Source of the DNA: Halocynthiibacter sp. SDUM655004 | GTDB taxonomy: Bacteria > Pseudomonadota > Alphaproteobacteria > Rhodobacterales > Rhodobacteraceae | Assembly (NCBI RefSeq): GCF_026015885.1 | Contig: NZ_JAPDUG010000001.1 | Location: 372,001-436,000 of the forward strand | DNA: 64,000 nucleotides | Direction of reading: 5' to 3' | Shown here: piece after piece, positions 1 to 8,756 of the stretch | Position numbering within the stretch: the stretch's first letter is position 1 | Layout: each line of letters opens with the position of its first letter | The notes under the pieces: model-generated | Told to the model about the DNA's origin: nothing | Database searches by the model: none | Seen by the model: the letters and a program-made list of their open reading frames with translations, nothing else | Program-made: the position numbers and the translations under genes

Positions 1-429
1 ATCCTCAAAAAGCGCGAGAATTTTCAAGAGGCTTTTCAAGGGTTTGATCCAAATGTGATCGCTCAGTGGGGTGCGCCTGAAGTAGAGCGCCTGTTACAGA
101 ACGAAGGCATCATTCGTCATCGCGGCAAGATCGAAGCGACCATCTCCAACGCTCGCGTATGGCAGGAGATCGAGGCCGAGCAGGGGTTTTCCACCTACCT
201 TTGGAATTACGTCGGCGGCACGCCAATTCAGAACAAATTTAACGAGATTTCCGAAGTCCCAGCATCTACGCCGCTCTCAGCCGAGATATCCAAAGACCTT
301 AAGAAGCGCGGGTTCAAATTTTGCGGTCCGACAATTGTTTATGCGTTCATGCAAGCTGTTGGAATGGTCAATGATCATCTGACCGACTGCCCTTGCTACG
401 AAAGAGTTCGCAAATCTGCCCAGACGTAA
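1..429 (+). CDS. tag: DNA-3-methyladenine glycosylase I (5' end missing)
   Basis: This base-excision repair enzyme removes 3-methyladenine from alkylated DNA in the cytoplasm. The frame is open from base 1 and ends with TAA at 427-429, giving 142 visible residues of a family usually about 185-200 long, so the N-terminus lies outside the window. Visible family marks are the opening ILKKREN-type helix, the FxxYLWNYVGG-like segment, the KRGFKFCGPTIVYAFMQA stretch, and a C-terminal VNDHLTDCPCY segment that matches the H...C half of the family's zinc site. The stop codon directly abuts that of the convergent thioredoxin gene with no spacer. Identity is secure; only the start is unknown. Confidence 0.93.
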   Translation: MLKKRENFQEAFQGFDPNVIAQWGAPEVERLLQNEGIIRHRGKIEATISNARVWQEIEAEQGFSTYLWNYVGGTPIQNKFNEISEVPASTPLSAEISKDLKKRGFKFCGPTIVYAFMQAVGMVNDHLTDCPCYERVRKSAQT

Positions 430-975
430 TTATTCCGCGACCAGCGCGTTAAAGATTGCAAGGGCGCTTTCGGTATCCCATTCCGCGCCCCCTGTCAGCC
501 GCGCGATCTCCTGACCGTTGCGATCAAGTACGACGGTGACTGGAAGACCCTCAACACCCATATCTTTGGCAAGTGCGCTTTTGGGATCGAGCAGGATCGG
601 TAGTTCCTCTAACCCTTCTTCGGCAAAGAACTTTTCAATCATCGGAAGCCGGTTGCGGCCGGTTGCAATGGTGACAACCTCAAGATCACTGCGATCAAAG
701 GCTTTCTGAAGGTGATCAAGGCTTGGCATTTCTACGCGGCATGGCGCGCACCATGTGGCCCAGAAATTCACAACGGCTATTTTCCCTTCATACTCAGCGA
801 GCGTGTGTTCGCCATCGTCGGGGTCAAAGTAGATAGCTTGCGAAGCGGCGATGGGGGCGTCGTGGATTTGGAGCTTTTCCAACATACCTTCGCGCAGGTC
901 CGCAATATTTGCCAAGGCAGCATTTGCGCTTAGGGCTGCGCCCGCGTATAGGGAAGCTAACCAAAGTAACCGCAT
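430..975 (-). CDS. TlpA-like thioredoxin-fold protein
   Basis: A 181-residue periplasmic or membrane-anchored thiol-disulfide oxidoreductase of the TlpA/ResA type. An N-terminal hydrophobic signal or anchor (about residues 3-22) is followed by a redoxin domain with WCAPC at residues 75-79 and a late cis-Pro segment (GLPVTVVLD). An ATG at 996 is also in frame, but ATG 975 has GGAGGG about 7 bases upstream, so 975 is chosen. It is divergent from argH with only 26 bp between start codons. TlpA proteins commonly keep cytochrome-oxidase copper-site cysteines reduced; a role with the cbb3 oxidase 50 kb away is possible but not shown. Confidence 0.88.
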   Translation of the reverse strand: MRLLWLASLYAGAALSANAALANIADLREGMLEKLQIHDAPIAASQAIYFDPDDGEHTLAEYEGKIAVVNFWATWCAPCRVEMPSLDHLQKAFDRSDLEVVTIATGRNRLPMIEKFFAEEGLEELPILLDPKSALAKDMGVEGLPVTVVLDRNGQEIARLTGGAEWDTESALAIFNALVAE

Positions 976-1001
976 GTTTTCCCTCCAAAGGGCCAAGGAT
1001 T

Positions 1002-2405
1002 ATGACAAACAAGACCTCGAACCAAATGTGGGGCGGCCGTTTTGCTGCCGGACCAGACGCTATCATGGAAGCGATCAACGCATCGATCGGATTTGATAAA
1101 CGTATGGCTTCCCAAGACATCGAGGGGTCTCGTGCCCACGCCGCAATGCTGGCAAGCGCAGGCATCATCACAGATAGCGATGCCGAAGCGATCAGGGAAG
1201 GCCTTCTCACCGTTTTGTCAGAGATCGAGACAGGAGAGTTTCCGTTTTCTACCGCGCTCGAAGATATCCATATGAATGTGGAAAGCCGTTTGAAAGAAAT
1301 CATTGGCGAGCCAGCGGGCCGTTTACACACGGGTCGGAGTCGTAACGATCAGGTTGCGACCGATTTCCGCCTTTGGGTCCGTGATCAGGTTGATGCGGCA
1401 ATCGAGGGCCTCGAAGCTCTTATCCGTGCTCTATTGAAACAGGCAGAAGCAGGCGCAGATTGGGTCATGCCAGGATTTACGCACCTTCAGGTGGCGCAGC
1501 CGGTGACATGGGGGCATCACATGATGGCCTATGTCGAGATGTTCGGCCGCGATCTGAGCCGTTTCCGCGATGCACGGAAGCGGATGAATGAAAGCCCGCT
1601 TGGAAGTGCAGCACTTGCGGGTACGTCCTTTCCGATTGATCGCCACATGACGGCAGAGGCGCTGGGCTTTGATCGCCCCGCCGCCAACTCGCTTGATGCG
1701 GTGGCGGATCGGGACTTCGCACTGGAATTCCTCGCGACCTCCTCGATCACCGCAATGCATCTCAGCCGTTTTGCCGAGGAATTGGTCATCTGGTCCTCTG
1801 CGCAATTCCGGTTTGTGGCTTTGTCGGATCGCTTCTCAACCGGCTCCTCTATCATGCCGCAAAAGAAAAACCCCGATGCCGCCGAACTTATCCGCGCCAA
1901 AATTGGCCGTATCCTCGGGGCGATGGTTGGTTTGTTTACTGTGATGAAGGGCTTGCCGCTGACCTATTCGAAGGACATGCAGGAAGACAAAGAGCAGGTT
2001 TTTGACGCCGCCGATAGCCTGATGCTCGCGCTTGCGGCTATGACCGGTATGGTAGCCGATATGACGGCGAACCGCGAAAACCTCGAGATTGCGGCCGCTA
2101 CAGGGTTCTCCACCGCGACGGACCTCGCGGATTGGCTGGTGCGTGAGCTGAATATGCCCTTCCGTGATGCACATCACGTGACAGGTACACTGGTTGCCCT
2201 GGCCGAGAGCAAATCTTGCGATCTGCCGGACCTGACCCTATCTGATATGCAATCCGTCCACGAACATATCACCGAAGATGTGTTTAACGTGCTTGGTGTA
2301 CACAATTCTGTGGCGTCCCGCACATCCTATGGCGGCACCGCACCAAGTCTCGTGCGGGCGCAGATCGAACGTTGGAACACGACGCTGGATAACGGCGACG
2401 CATAA
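1002..2405 (+). CDS. argH: Argininosuccinate lyase
   Basis: ArgH splits argininosuccinate into arginine and fumarate, the last step of arginine synthesis. The 467-residue protein has the usual family length. It shows the early MWGGRF motif, the HTGRSRNDQ segment and the fumarase/lyase superfamily signature [12 protein letters not shown] that carries the flexible catalytic loop. The frame is open further upstream, but ATG 1002 fits the family N-terminus ([14 protein letters not shown]) and follows an AAGGAT-like ribosome site. It probably starts an operon with the lipoprotein genes, lysA and TIGR02302, and shares a very short divergent control region with the thioredoxin gene. Confidence 0.97.
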   Translation: MTNKTSNQMWGGRFAAGPDAIMEAINASIGFDKRMASQDIEGSRAHAAMLASAGIITDSDAEAIREGLLTVLSEIETGEFPFSTALEDIHMNVESRLKEIIGEPAGRLHTGRSRNDQVATDFRLWVRDQVDAAIEGLEALIRALLKQAEAGADWVMPGFTHLQVAQPVTWGHHMMAYVEMFGRDLSRFRDARKRMNESPLGSAALAGTSFPIDRHMTAEALGFDRPAANSLDAVADRDFALEFLATSSITAMHLSRFAEELVIWSSAQFRFVALSDRFSTGSSIMPQKKNPDAAELIRAKIGRILGAMVGLFTVMKGLPLTYSKDMQEDKEQVFDAADSLMLALAAMTGMVADMTANRENLEIAAATGFSTATDLADWLVRELNMPFRDAHHVTGTLVALAESKSCDLPDLTLSDMQSVHEHITEDVFNVLGVHNSVASRTSYGGTAPSLVRAQIERWNTTLDNGDA

Positions 2406-2419
2406 ACAAAGGGTAGCGG

Positions 2420-2569
2420 ATGAGAATCCTTGCTTTTCTTGCTGTGACTGCAACACTGTCTGCCTGTGGTGTGGACGGTCGCCCTACGCCACCCCCGTCG
2501 GTCAACGATAACCCGCCACCGGGGATTTCGATTTCGGGCGAGGCACGAATTGGCGTTGTGATGCGCTAG
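2420..2569 (+). CDS. Mini-lipoprotein, LptM/LPAM_2-like
   Basis: A 49-residue ORF 14 bases after argH. It has a short signal peptide (MRILAFLAVTATLSAC) with a lipobox ending LSAC, so Cys16 should be lipidated. The mature start CGVDGRPTPP resembles the Cys-Gly-x-x-Gly-x-x-x-Pro-Pro pattern of LptM-type lipoproteins, which in E. coli (YifL) lie next to dapF and aid LptD maturation. Small lipoproteins between argH and lysA recur in alphaproteobacteria. Assignment to LptM rests on motif and context only; the tail ISISGEARIGVVMR is not part of the classical motif. There is a purine-rich GGGTAGCGG upstream of the ATG. Confidence 0.72.
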   Translation: MRILAFLAVTATLSACGVDGRPTPPPSVNDNPPPGISISGEARIGVVMR

Positions 2570-2602
2570 ACGGCGCGTGCCGGTTGCGGGAAAGGAGCAA
2601 GG

Positions 2603-2827
2603 ATGAAACAGGCTATTGTTGTGCTGCTTTGTGCTGCTGCGCTTGCCTCTTGCACGCGGCCTGATCCCTATCCTTATCCGGTAAACCCTGAAGACCCCTA
2701 TATTCCTGATCCTTATTATGATGCGAACCGGCCAGTTGTCGGCGGTGACCTTTATATCGGTTCCGGCGGTATGGGCGGACGTGTCGGCATCTCTTCGGGG
2801 AATTTTGGCCTGTCGATCGGCTTCTAA
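2603..2827 (+). CDS. Small Pro/Tyr-rich lipoprotein
   Basis: A 74-residue protein with a signal peptide and lipobox LASC (Cys17). The mature part begins with a Pro-Tyr-Asp-rich stretch (PDPYPYP...DPYIPDPYYD) and ends with a Gly-rich segment containing GGMGGRVGISSG. It follows the first mini-lipoprotein by 33 bases, with GGAAAGGAG directly upstream of the ATG. No enzymatic motif is visible and the function is unknown; the composition suggests a small envelope-associated protein. It lies in the argH-lysA operon and is probably co-transcribed. Confidence 0.75.
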   Translation: MKQAIVVLLCAAALASCTRPDPYPYPVNPEDPYIPDPYYDANRPVVGGDLYIGSGGMGGRVGISSGNFGLSIGF

Positions 2828-2933
2828 CACGCTCTCTTTGCTTTGTTTCAATTGAATTCCGTGCCGACTCTGCTAAGAGCGGCGCAAGGGCCCGATGATA
2901 CAATCGTATGGGCAGGCAAAGGAAAGGCGCGAC

Positions 2934-4199
2934 ATGGATCATTTTCTCTATCGTAACGGCGAGCTCTACGCCGAAGACGTTCCGGTATCCGAGATAGCCA
3001 AATCTGTCGGTACACCTTGCTATATCTATTCTGCCGCAACGCTAACGCGCCATTTCAAGCTGTTTGACGAAGCGCTCGAAGGCACAGACCACCTCGTCTG
3101 TTTCGCGATGAAATCAAACTCCAACCAAGCGGTGTTGAAGCTCCTGGCGGGCCTTGGCGCTGGCATGGATGTGGTATCTGGCGGCGAATATGCGCGCGCT
3201 CGGGCCGCTGGTGTGTCGGGAGACAAGATTGTTTTTTCCGGTGTTGGGAAAACCCGCGAGGAAATGAGTGCGGCGCTAACGGGCGGCATCCGTCAGTTCA
3301 ACGTCGAGAGCGAGCCAGAGATGTTGGCGCTGAACGAGGTGGCGCTTTCTCTTGGAACCGTCGCGCCGATTGCGATCCGTATCAACCCTGATGTCGACGC
3401 CAAGACCCATGAAAAAATCGCCACCGGTAAAAGCGAAAACAAGTTCGGCATTCCGATTTCACGAGCGCGGGAAGTCTATGCGCTGGCAGCTTCGCTGAAG
3501 GGGCTGAAAATCATGGGCATTGATGTTCATATCGGCTCGCAGCTTGTGGAGCTTGAGCCATTCGAACTGGCCTATCAAAAGGTGCGTGAGTTGACGGAAG
3601 TATTGCGCGCGGATGATCATGAAATCACGCGACTTGATCTTGGGGGTGGGCTAGGCATTCCTTACGAGCGCTCGAACGAAGCGCCGCCGCTGCCAATTGA
3701 ATACGGTGAACTGATCAAGCGCACCCTCGGTGATTTGGGCTGTGAGATCGAGATCGAACCCGGGCGGCTTATCTCTGGCAATGCGGGGATTATGGTGAGC
3801 TCGGTGATTTATGTGAAATCTGGCGAGGACCGTGATTTCCTGATTATTGACGGTGCGATGAATGATCTCGTGCGCCCGTCTATGTATTCCGCGCACCATG
3901 ATATTATCCCGCTGAAGGAGCCAGCAGCAGGAGCAGAACAGCAGCCTTATGATATTGTCGGCCCAGTCTGCGAAAGCGGTGATACCTTCGCGAAAGGGCG
4001 TAACATGCCCGTGCTAGAGGCAGGTGACGTTGTCGCGTTTCGCTCGGCGGGGGCCTATGGCGCTGTAATGGCGAGCGAGTATAATTCGCGCCCCCTGATC
4101 CCAGAGGTGCTCGTCTCGGGCGATCAATTCGCTGTCATTCGGTCCCGCCCGACCTTCCAAGAAATGATTGCGCGCGATACAGTTCCGGAGTGGCTCTAG
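2934..4199 (+). CDS. lysA: Diaminopimelate decarboxylase
   Basis: LysA decarboxylates meso-diaminopimelate to L-lysine using PLP, the last step of lysine synthesis. The 421-residue product has the family's alanine-racemase-like barrel, with the PLP lysine in FAMKSN near residue 60, the HIGSQ motif, the phosphate-binding GGGLG segment, the EPGR motif and the active-site CESGD motif near the C-terminal beta domain. The frame opens earlier at 2895, but ATG 2934 follows GGAAAG by 7 bases and gives the expected N-terminus. It sits between the small lipoproteins and TIGR02302 in an apparent operon with argH. Confidence 0.97.
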   Translation: MDHFLYRNGELYAEDVPVSEIAKSVGTPCYIYSAATLTRHFKLFDEALEGTDHLVCFAMKSNSNQAVLKLLAGLGAGMDVVSGGEYARARAAGVSGDKIVFSGVGKTREEMSAALTGGIRQFNVESEPEMLALNEVALSLGTVAPIAIRINPDVDAKTHEKIATGKSENKFGIPISRAREVYALAASLKGLKIMGIDVHIGSQLVELEPFELAYQKVRELTEVLRADDHEITRLDLGGGLGIPYERSNEAPPLPIEYGELIKRTLGDLGCEIEIEPGRLISGNAGIMVSSVIYVKSGEDRDFLIIDGAMNDLVRPSMYSAHHDIIPLKEPAAGAEQQPYDIVGPVCESGDTFAKGRNMPVLEAGDVVAFRSAGAYGAVMASEYNSRPLIPEVLVSGDQFAVIRSRPTFQEMIARDTVPEWL

Positions 4200-4269
4200 G
4201 CTATTCGCGGAATTTAGGCGCGATGCCGCATGATTTCGGGCCACGAAGTTATTGCGGGAGCGATTGGTT

Positions 4270-6864
4270 TTGAAACAATCCCATGCGCCCAAACGCGCGC
4301 AACATTCCGTTCTGAAAGCCCTGCGTTGGCGGCTGCGCTGGACGTGGGTTGGAATGTGCGCCGATGCATTGCTGCAGGCGTTTTGGCCTTTGGTGTCGCT
4401 CGTTCTATTGGTGACGGGGCTTGGATTGCTCGGCGTTTCGGCGATGTTACCGGAAACGGTGTTTTTGATTGGCGCTGGTATCGTTGCTTTGCTTGGCCTC
4501 ATCTTGTTGGTGGTCGGTGTTAGGGCATTCAAACCGCCAAGCCGCCGCGCCGCACTAGATCGGCTTGATGAAACTTTACAAGGTAGGCCACTCGCCGCTC
4601 TGACTGATAGTCAAACAATTGGTGCCGATGATCCTGCGTCCAAAGCCGTTTGGCAAACCCACCTTGCGCGCATGTCGATAGTTGCAAGGCAGGCCCGCGT
4701 GCCGCTCCCCGATCTTCGATTGGCGGATAAAGACCCATACGCGTTGCGCCTCATTGCTGTCCTTGTGTTTGCGGTTGCTGTGTTTTTCGGATCATTCGGA
4801 AACTTGACCACGGTTCCTGTAACGCGCGGTGCAATGGTGTCAGGGCCAATCGCATCCGGCGCGAAGTGGGAGGGGTGGATACAGCCGCCGCGCTACACAG
4901 GGCTTCCCAATCTCTATCTTAACGACCTTATCGGAGAAGAAGCGCTCGAAGTGGCGCAGGGGAGCCTTATCCAATTGCGTCTTTATGATCAGGACGGTGG
5001 GGTTCGCATCACCCATTCGCTTGATGAAACCGGACAGGATGGTGCGACGGAAAATAGCGATTTCGTTGTCAGCCGGTCCGGTTTGCTAGAGGTCTACGGC
5101 GATTTTCCAGCGCGATGGGACATCACAATGTTGCCCGATCAGACGCCAATTATCATTCTGCCGGAAACCGCAGAAACCACACTTGATGGTGAACTCGCCC
5201 AAACGTTTCACGGGATAGACGACTTTGGCGTTCTGCGCGGAAGCGTTGATGTCGAGCTTGATCTCGCGGCTGTGGATCGGCGCTATGGGCGCATGGTTGA
5301 GCCGGATCCGTTCGAGATTGAAACCTATGATCTACCGATGCCGTTGACGCGTTGGCGCGACGACTTCGAAGATGTTTTTGCCGAAGACTTCGCAGCGCAC
5401 CCGTGGGCGGGGCTTCCGGTTCGGCTGGCGTATTCAGTTGAGGACGGCCTTGGTCAGCTTGGCCAAGAATTCGTTGCCATGAGCCTGCCGAAGCGAACGT
5501 TTTTCAATCCACTTGCGAGCGCGGTTGCAGAGTTGCGCCGCGATTTGCTTTGGGCGCGAGTCAACGGGCCGATGGTAGCGCAGGTTTTGCGCGCCGTGAG
5601 CAACCTTCCAGAAGAAATGGACGTTGATAGCAGCGGTTTTTTGATGCTCAAGGCGGCGCTGGCCGAGCTTGAAACCGCAAATGCGGATGGGCTTGATGAG
5701 GCCGAGCAGGAGAGTATTGCTAGTGCGCTTTGGGATGTTGCCCTTCGCCTTGAGGAAGGTGGATTAGATGATGCCAAGGCGCGCCTTGAACGTGCGCGGC
5801 AGCGGCTATCCGAAGCAATGGAACGCGGCGCGGGCGAGGAAGAGATCGCCGAGTTGATGGAGGAACTTCGCGACGCGATGGACGATTACATGCGCCAGTT
5901 GGCGGAGAATGCTCCAAATGCCGAAGATCAGCAGACTGCGCAGAACGATCAAGGCCAGGAAGTCACCCAAGACGAGATAGATGCCCTACTGGAGCAGATC
6001 GAGGCGCTCATGGAAGAGGGCCGCATGGCAGAGGCGCAGCAGCTCCTCGATATGTTGCTGGAGATGATGGAGAACATGCAAATCGCGCAGGGCCAAGGCG
6101 AAGGACGCGGCCAGACTCCAAGCGACCGTGCCATGGATGCACTCGAAGATACATTGCGCGAACAGCAGGAACTTTCTGACGAGGCTTTCCGAGAATTGCA
6201 GGAATCCTACAACCCATCCAACCCGAACGGTCAGCAGCAGGGCCAATCCGAGCAGCAAGGCCAAGCGCCGGGAGATGGTGGCGGAGAGTCGCGTTCCGAA
6301 GGCGGAGACTCTGATGACGGCGAGGCCGGTTCACGAGACGGTGGCGGCGGTGAGGGCGATGACCGTGGACAAGGTGGAGGATCGCTCGAAGACCGGCAAC
6401 GTGCGTTGACAGATGCACTGCGCGATCAACAAAGCGGTGGCGCAGGCAGTGGTAACGATACGGTCGAGGATGCCATGCGAAGAGCAGAGCGCGCGATGGA
6501 TGAAGCTGGCGATGCGCTCGGAGAGTCGAACATCCCCGGCGCTCTAAACCGTCAAGCCGAAGCGATTGATGCGCTTCGTGACGGTCTACGCGAATTGGGT
6601 GAAGCCCGCGCGGAAAATGGGCAAGGGTCTCAAAATGGGCAGGCCGGACGCTCTGCTCAGAACGAAGGGAACAACTCTGGTGATCCGCTTGGGCGCACGC
6701 CTGGAACGCGTGGTGGGGTCGGGAGTGATGGTGAGTTCGCCAATGATCCAGATGCCTACGAACGTGCGCGCGATCTCATGGACGAAATCCAGCGCAGGTA
6801 CCAAGATCAGTCACGCCCACAGATCGAGCGGGATTACTTAGAGCGTTTGTTGGATGATTTCTAA
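4270..6864 (+). CDS. TIGR02302-family membrane protein (DUF4175)
   Basis: A large alphaproteobacterial protein of unknown function. Three hydrophobic segments lie in roughly the first 190 residues, followed by a soluble region with Asp/Glu-rich beta-like sequence. Long helical, coiled-coil-like segments rich in Glu, Ala, Leu and Met then lead to a low-complexity Gly/Gln/Asp/Ser stretch and a conserved C-terminal helix (RDLMDEIQRRYQDQSRP). No ATG fits the start. TTG codons in frame lie at 4252, 4264 and 4270; 4270 is chosen because GGGAG at 4256-4260 is 9 bases away, but 4252 cannot be excluded. It follows lysA, an arrangement typical of Rhodobacterales. Confidence 0.85.
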   Translation: MKQSHAPKRAQHSVLKALRWRLRWTWVGMCADALLQAFWPLVSLVLLVTGLGLLGVSAMLPETVFLIGAGIVALLGLILLVVGVRAFKPPSRRAALDRLDETLQGRPLAALTDSQTIGADDPASKAVWQTHLARMSIVARQARVPLPDLRLADKDPYALRLIAVLVFAVAVFFGSFGNLTTVPVTRGAMVSGPIASGAKWEGWIQPPRYTGLPNLYLNDLIGEEALEVAQGSLIQLRLYDQDGGVRITHSLDETGQDGATENSDFVVSRSGLLEVYGDFPARWDITMLPDQTPIIILPETAETTLDGELAQTFHGIDDFGVLRGSVDVELDLAAVDRRYGRMVEPDPFEIETYDLPMPLTRWRDDFEDVFAEDFAAHPWAGLPVRLAYSVEDGLGQLGQEFVAMSLPKRTFFNPLASAVAELRRDLLWARVNGPMVAQVLRAVSNLPEEMDVDSSGFLMLKAALAELETANADGLDEAEQESIASALWDVALRLEEGGLDDAKARLERARQRLSEAMERGAGEEEIAELMEELRDAMDDYMRQLAENAPNAEDQQTAQNDQGQEVTQDEIDALLEQIEALMEEGRMAEAQQLLDMLLEMMENMQIAQGQGEGRGQTPSDRAMDALEDTLREQQELSDEAFRELQESYNPSNPNGQQQGQSEQQGQAPGDGGGESRSEGGDSDDGEAGSRDGGGGEGDDRGQGGGSLEDRQRALTDALRDQQSGGAGSGNDTVEDAMRRAERAMDEAGDALGESNIPGALNRQAEAIDALRDGLRELGEARAENGQGSQNGQAGRSAQNEGNNSGDPLGRTPGTRGGVGSDGEFANDPDAYERARDLMDEIQRRYQDQSRPQIERDYLERLLDDF

Positions 6865-6883
6865 AGCGATGCTCCGCTGAAAC

Positions 6884-7921
6884 TTATTCGCTTGCAGGGG
6901 CGGCGTCAGAGCTTTCTGTTGCTTCAGTATTCTCGGTTGAGCTATCGGCCTCTGGCTCTGCGCCGAGCGTGACTTCTGGCTCTTCTTTCAACTTGCGAAT
7001 GACCGCTTCCATAGCCTGATCAAGCTGCACACGTCCGGCATCAACCGTGCGGACGTAAACTTTGAGAGTGCCGTCAATTGCAGGAACGCTCTGGCCAAGC
7101 TGCGGCGCGAGAACATAGACGCCGAACAGGATACCGACCAACATGATCACAATGCTGAACCCATAATTAAACCCACTGCGGTTCGCGGCTTCTTCATCGC
7201 TGTCTGCGGTTTCGGTTGTCTTGCGATCGGATTCCGCGCGCAACGTTGAGTTGATCTCGTCAATGTCCGGAAGCAGCCCACTTCGGGAAGCCGCGACATC
7301 ATCTGCGGGCTCTGCGGCTTCTATTTCTGGCAAACTGGCGATGGCTTCGGCAACGTCGCGCTCTGCGGGAGCTTCTTGCTCCTCAAGGCCCATGTCTGTC
7401 TGAATATCGAGGTTTGCCGTGCCTTCTTCTTCGCGTGCGCGGGTTTCAAGCTCCGCTTCCTGACGCAGAACATCAAGAACAGCCGCGTCGAGTTCGGGAC
7501 GCTCAAGCTCGGCAGATGCGGAGGCCTCCTCTTCGGGCTCTGTTGGCTCTTCTTCCTCAACTTCTTCGTAGAAATTTGCAACTTCGTCGTCTTCGAGGGC
7601 CGTTTCTTCGGCGTTCGAAGGGCTTTTATCAAAGAAGGATTCGTCAATATCCGCTGTTGCATCATCTTCGGCGGCGTCCGCAGGCTCGTCTTCAATGATG
7701 CCGTCAATCTCCGCAATATTCTCGTGTGCTTCAGCAGGAGAGTCTTCAGCAATTTCTGTAGTATCGGCCTGTGCTTCGGCGGCCTCTTCGTCCAGCATTG
7801 CTTGTGATTTCTGGAACCATGTATCGCCACAGCTAGAGCACTGAACATCGCGGCCCTCGTCAGGGATTAACCGCGCTTCGACCTCGTATTGTGCTTCGCA
7901 ATTGGGGCAAACCAGACGCAT
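6884..7921 (-). CDS. Zinc-ribbon, acidic single-pass membrane protein
   Basis: A 345-residue protein beginning with an MJ0042-type zinc ribbon (CPNC at residues 5-8 and CSSC at 28-31). A long very acidic, Glu/Ala-rich linker follows, then one strong transmembrane helix (around YGFSIVIMLVGILFGVYVLA) and a short C-terminal domain. ATG 7921 is preferred over the upstream in-frame start at 8026 because the zinc ribbon then begins at once and AGGAAAG precedes it. The gene is divergent from ftsE across about 160 bp and converges with TIGR02302. The layout suggests a cytoplasmic zinc-binding head tethered to the membrane; the function is not known. Confidence 0.85.
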   Translation of the reverse strand: MRLVCPNCEAQYEVEARLIPDEGRDVQCSSCGDTWFQKSQAMLDEEAAEAQADTTEIAEDSPAEAHENIAEIDGIIEDEPADAAEDDATADIDESFFDKSPSNAEETALEDDEVANFYEEVEEEEPTEPEEEASASAELERPELDAAVLDVLRQEAELETRAREEEGTANLDIQTDMGLEEQEAPAERDVAEAIASLPEIEAAEPADDVAASRSGLLPDIDEINSTLRAESDRKTTETADSDEEAANRSGFNYGFSIVIMLVGILFGVYVLAPQLGQSVPAIDGTLKVYVRTVDAGRVQLDQAMEAVIRKLKEEPEVTLGAEPEADSSTENTEATESSDAAPASE

Positions 7922-8084
7922 AGCATCATCTTTCCTGTGGAGCGCATTGACCGCGCTTGTTTTTCTACTCTTGCGGTAACTATTAACACCCACACAAGAA
8001 AAAACAAAGGTTTTGCCGCGAGCCATTGAATCCTTTCACCACCTTAGGCAAAACTGTGGCAGTTTAATCGATAGGGAATTCGCA

Positions 8085-8756
8085 GTGATCGAGCTTAAAA
8101 ATGCGGCCTACAACTATGGCGGAAGAGACCTGTTGTCTGGCTTGTCGCTCAAACTCTCTCCGGGTTCGTTCCACTTTCTGACTGGTCCTTCGGGCGCGGG
8201 GAAAACGACTTTTCTCAAACTGTGCTACATGGAATTACAGGCCACCGCGGGGCAGGTTAATGTCTTTGGTAAAGACGTAACCACGCTTTCGCGCGACGAG
8301 ATCGCCAAGACCCGAAGTCGTATTGGGGTGGTTCATCAGGAGTGTAAATTCCTTGATCACCTGCCGCTGACGGCAAATGTCTGTTTGCCACTCACCGCGA
8401 CAGGGCGTGAAGTGAATCCTGATGACCTTCGTGATCTGTTGGCATGGGTGGGGCTTGATGGTCATGCTGATAGCTTGCCGCCGCAGCTTTCGGGCGGGGA
8501 GCGTCAGCGCGCGGCATTGGCACGGGCGGTGATTATGGCGCCAGACATCATTCTTGCAGACGAGCCCACAGGGAACGTTGATTGGGAGATGTCGCAGCGC
8601 CTGTTGCGTTTGCTTGTCGAGCTTAACAAGATGGGCAAGACGATTATGATCGCCACCCATGATCTCAACCTCATTCGCGCGGCCAAAAATCAAGTAAATT
8701 CAAGAGTTTTGCGGATTTCTAACCACAAACTCCAACTGGCGGGAGCAGACCTGTGA
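8085..8756 (+). CDS. ftsE: Cell division ATP-binding protein FtsE
   Basis: ABC-type ATPase that partners FtsX at the division septum and controls periplasmic cell-wall hydrolysis. The 223-residue protein has Walker A (GPSGAGKT, residues 34-41), signature LSGGERQR, Walker B ending LADEPTG, and a switch histidine in THD. The start is GTG 8085, giving the conserved N-terminus MIELKN; AGGGAA lies 6 bases upstream. The frame is open earlier (8013), but that extension would run into the control region of the divergent zinc-ribbon gene. The stop overlaps the ftsX start by 4 bases, so the two are translationally coupled. Confidence 0.95.
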   Translation: MIELKNAAYNYGGRDLLSGLSLKLSPGSFHFLTGPSGAGKTTFLKLCYMELQATAGQVNVFGKDVTTLSRDEIAKTRSRIGVVHQECKFLDHLPLTANVCLPLTATGREVNPDDLRDLLAWVGLDGHADSLPPQLSGGERQRAALARAVIMAPDIILADEPTGNVDWEMSQRLLRLLVELNKMGKTIMIATHDLNLIRAAKNQVNSRVLRISNHKLQLAGADL

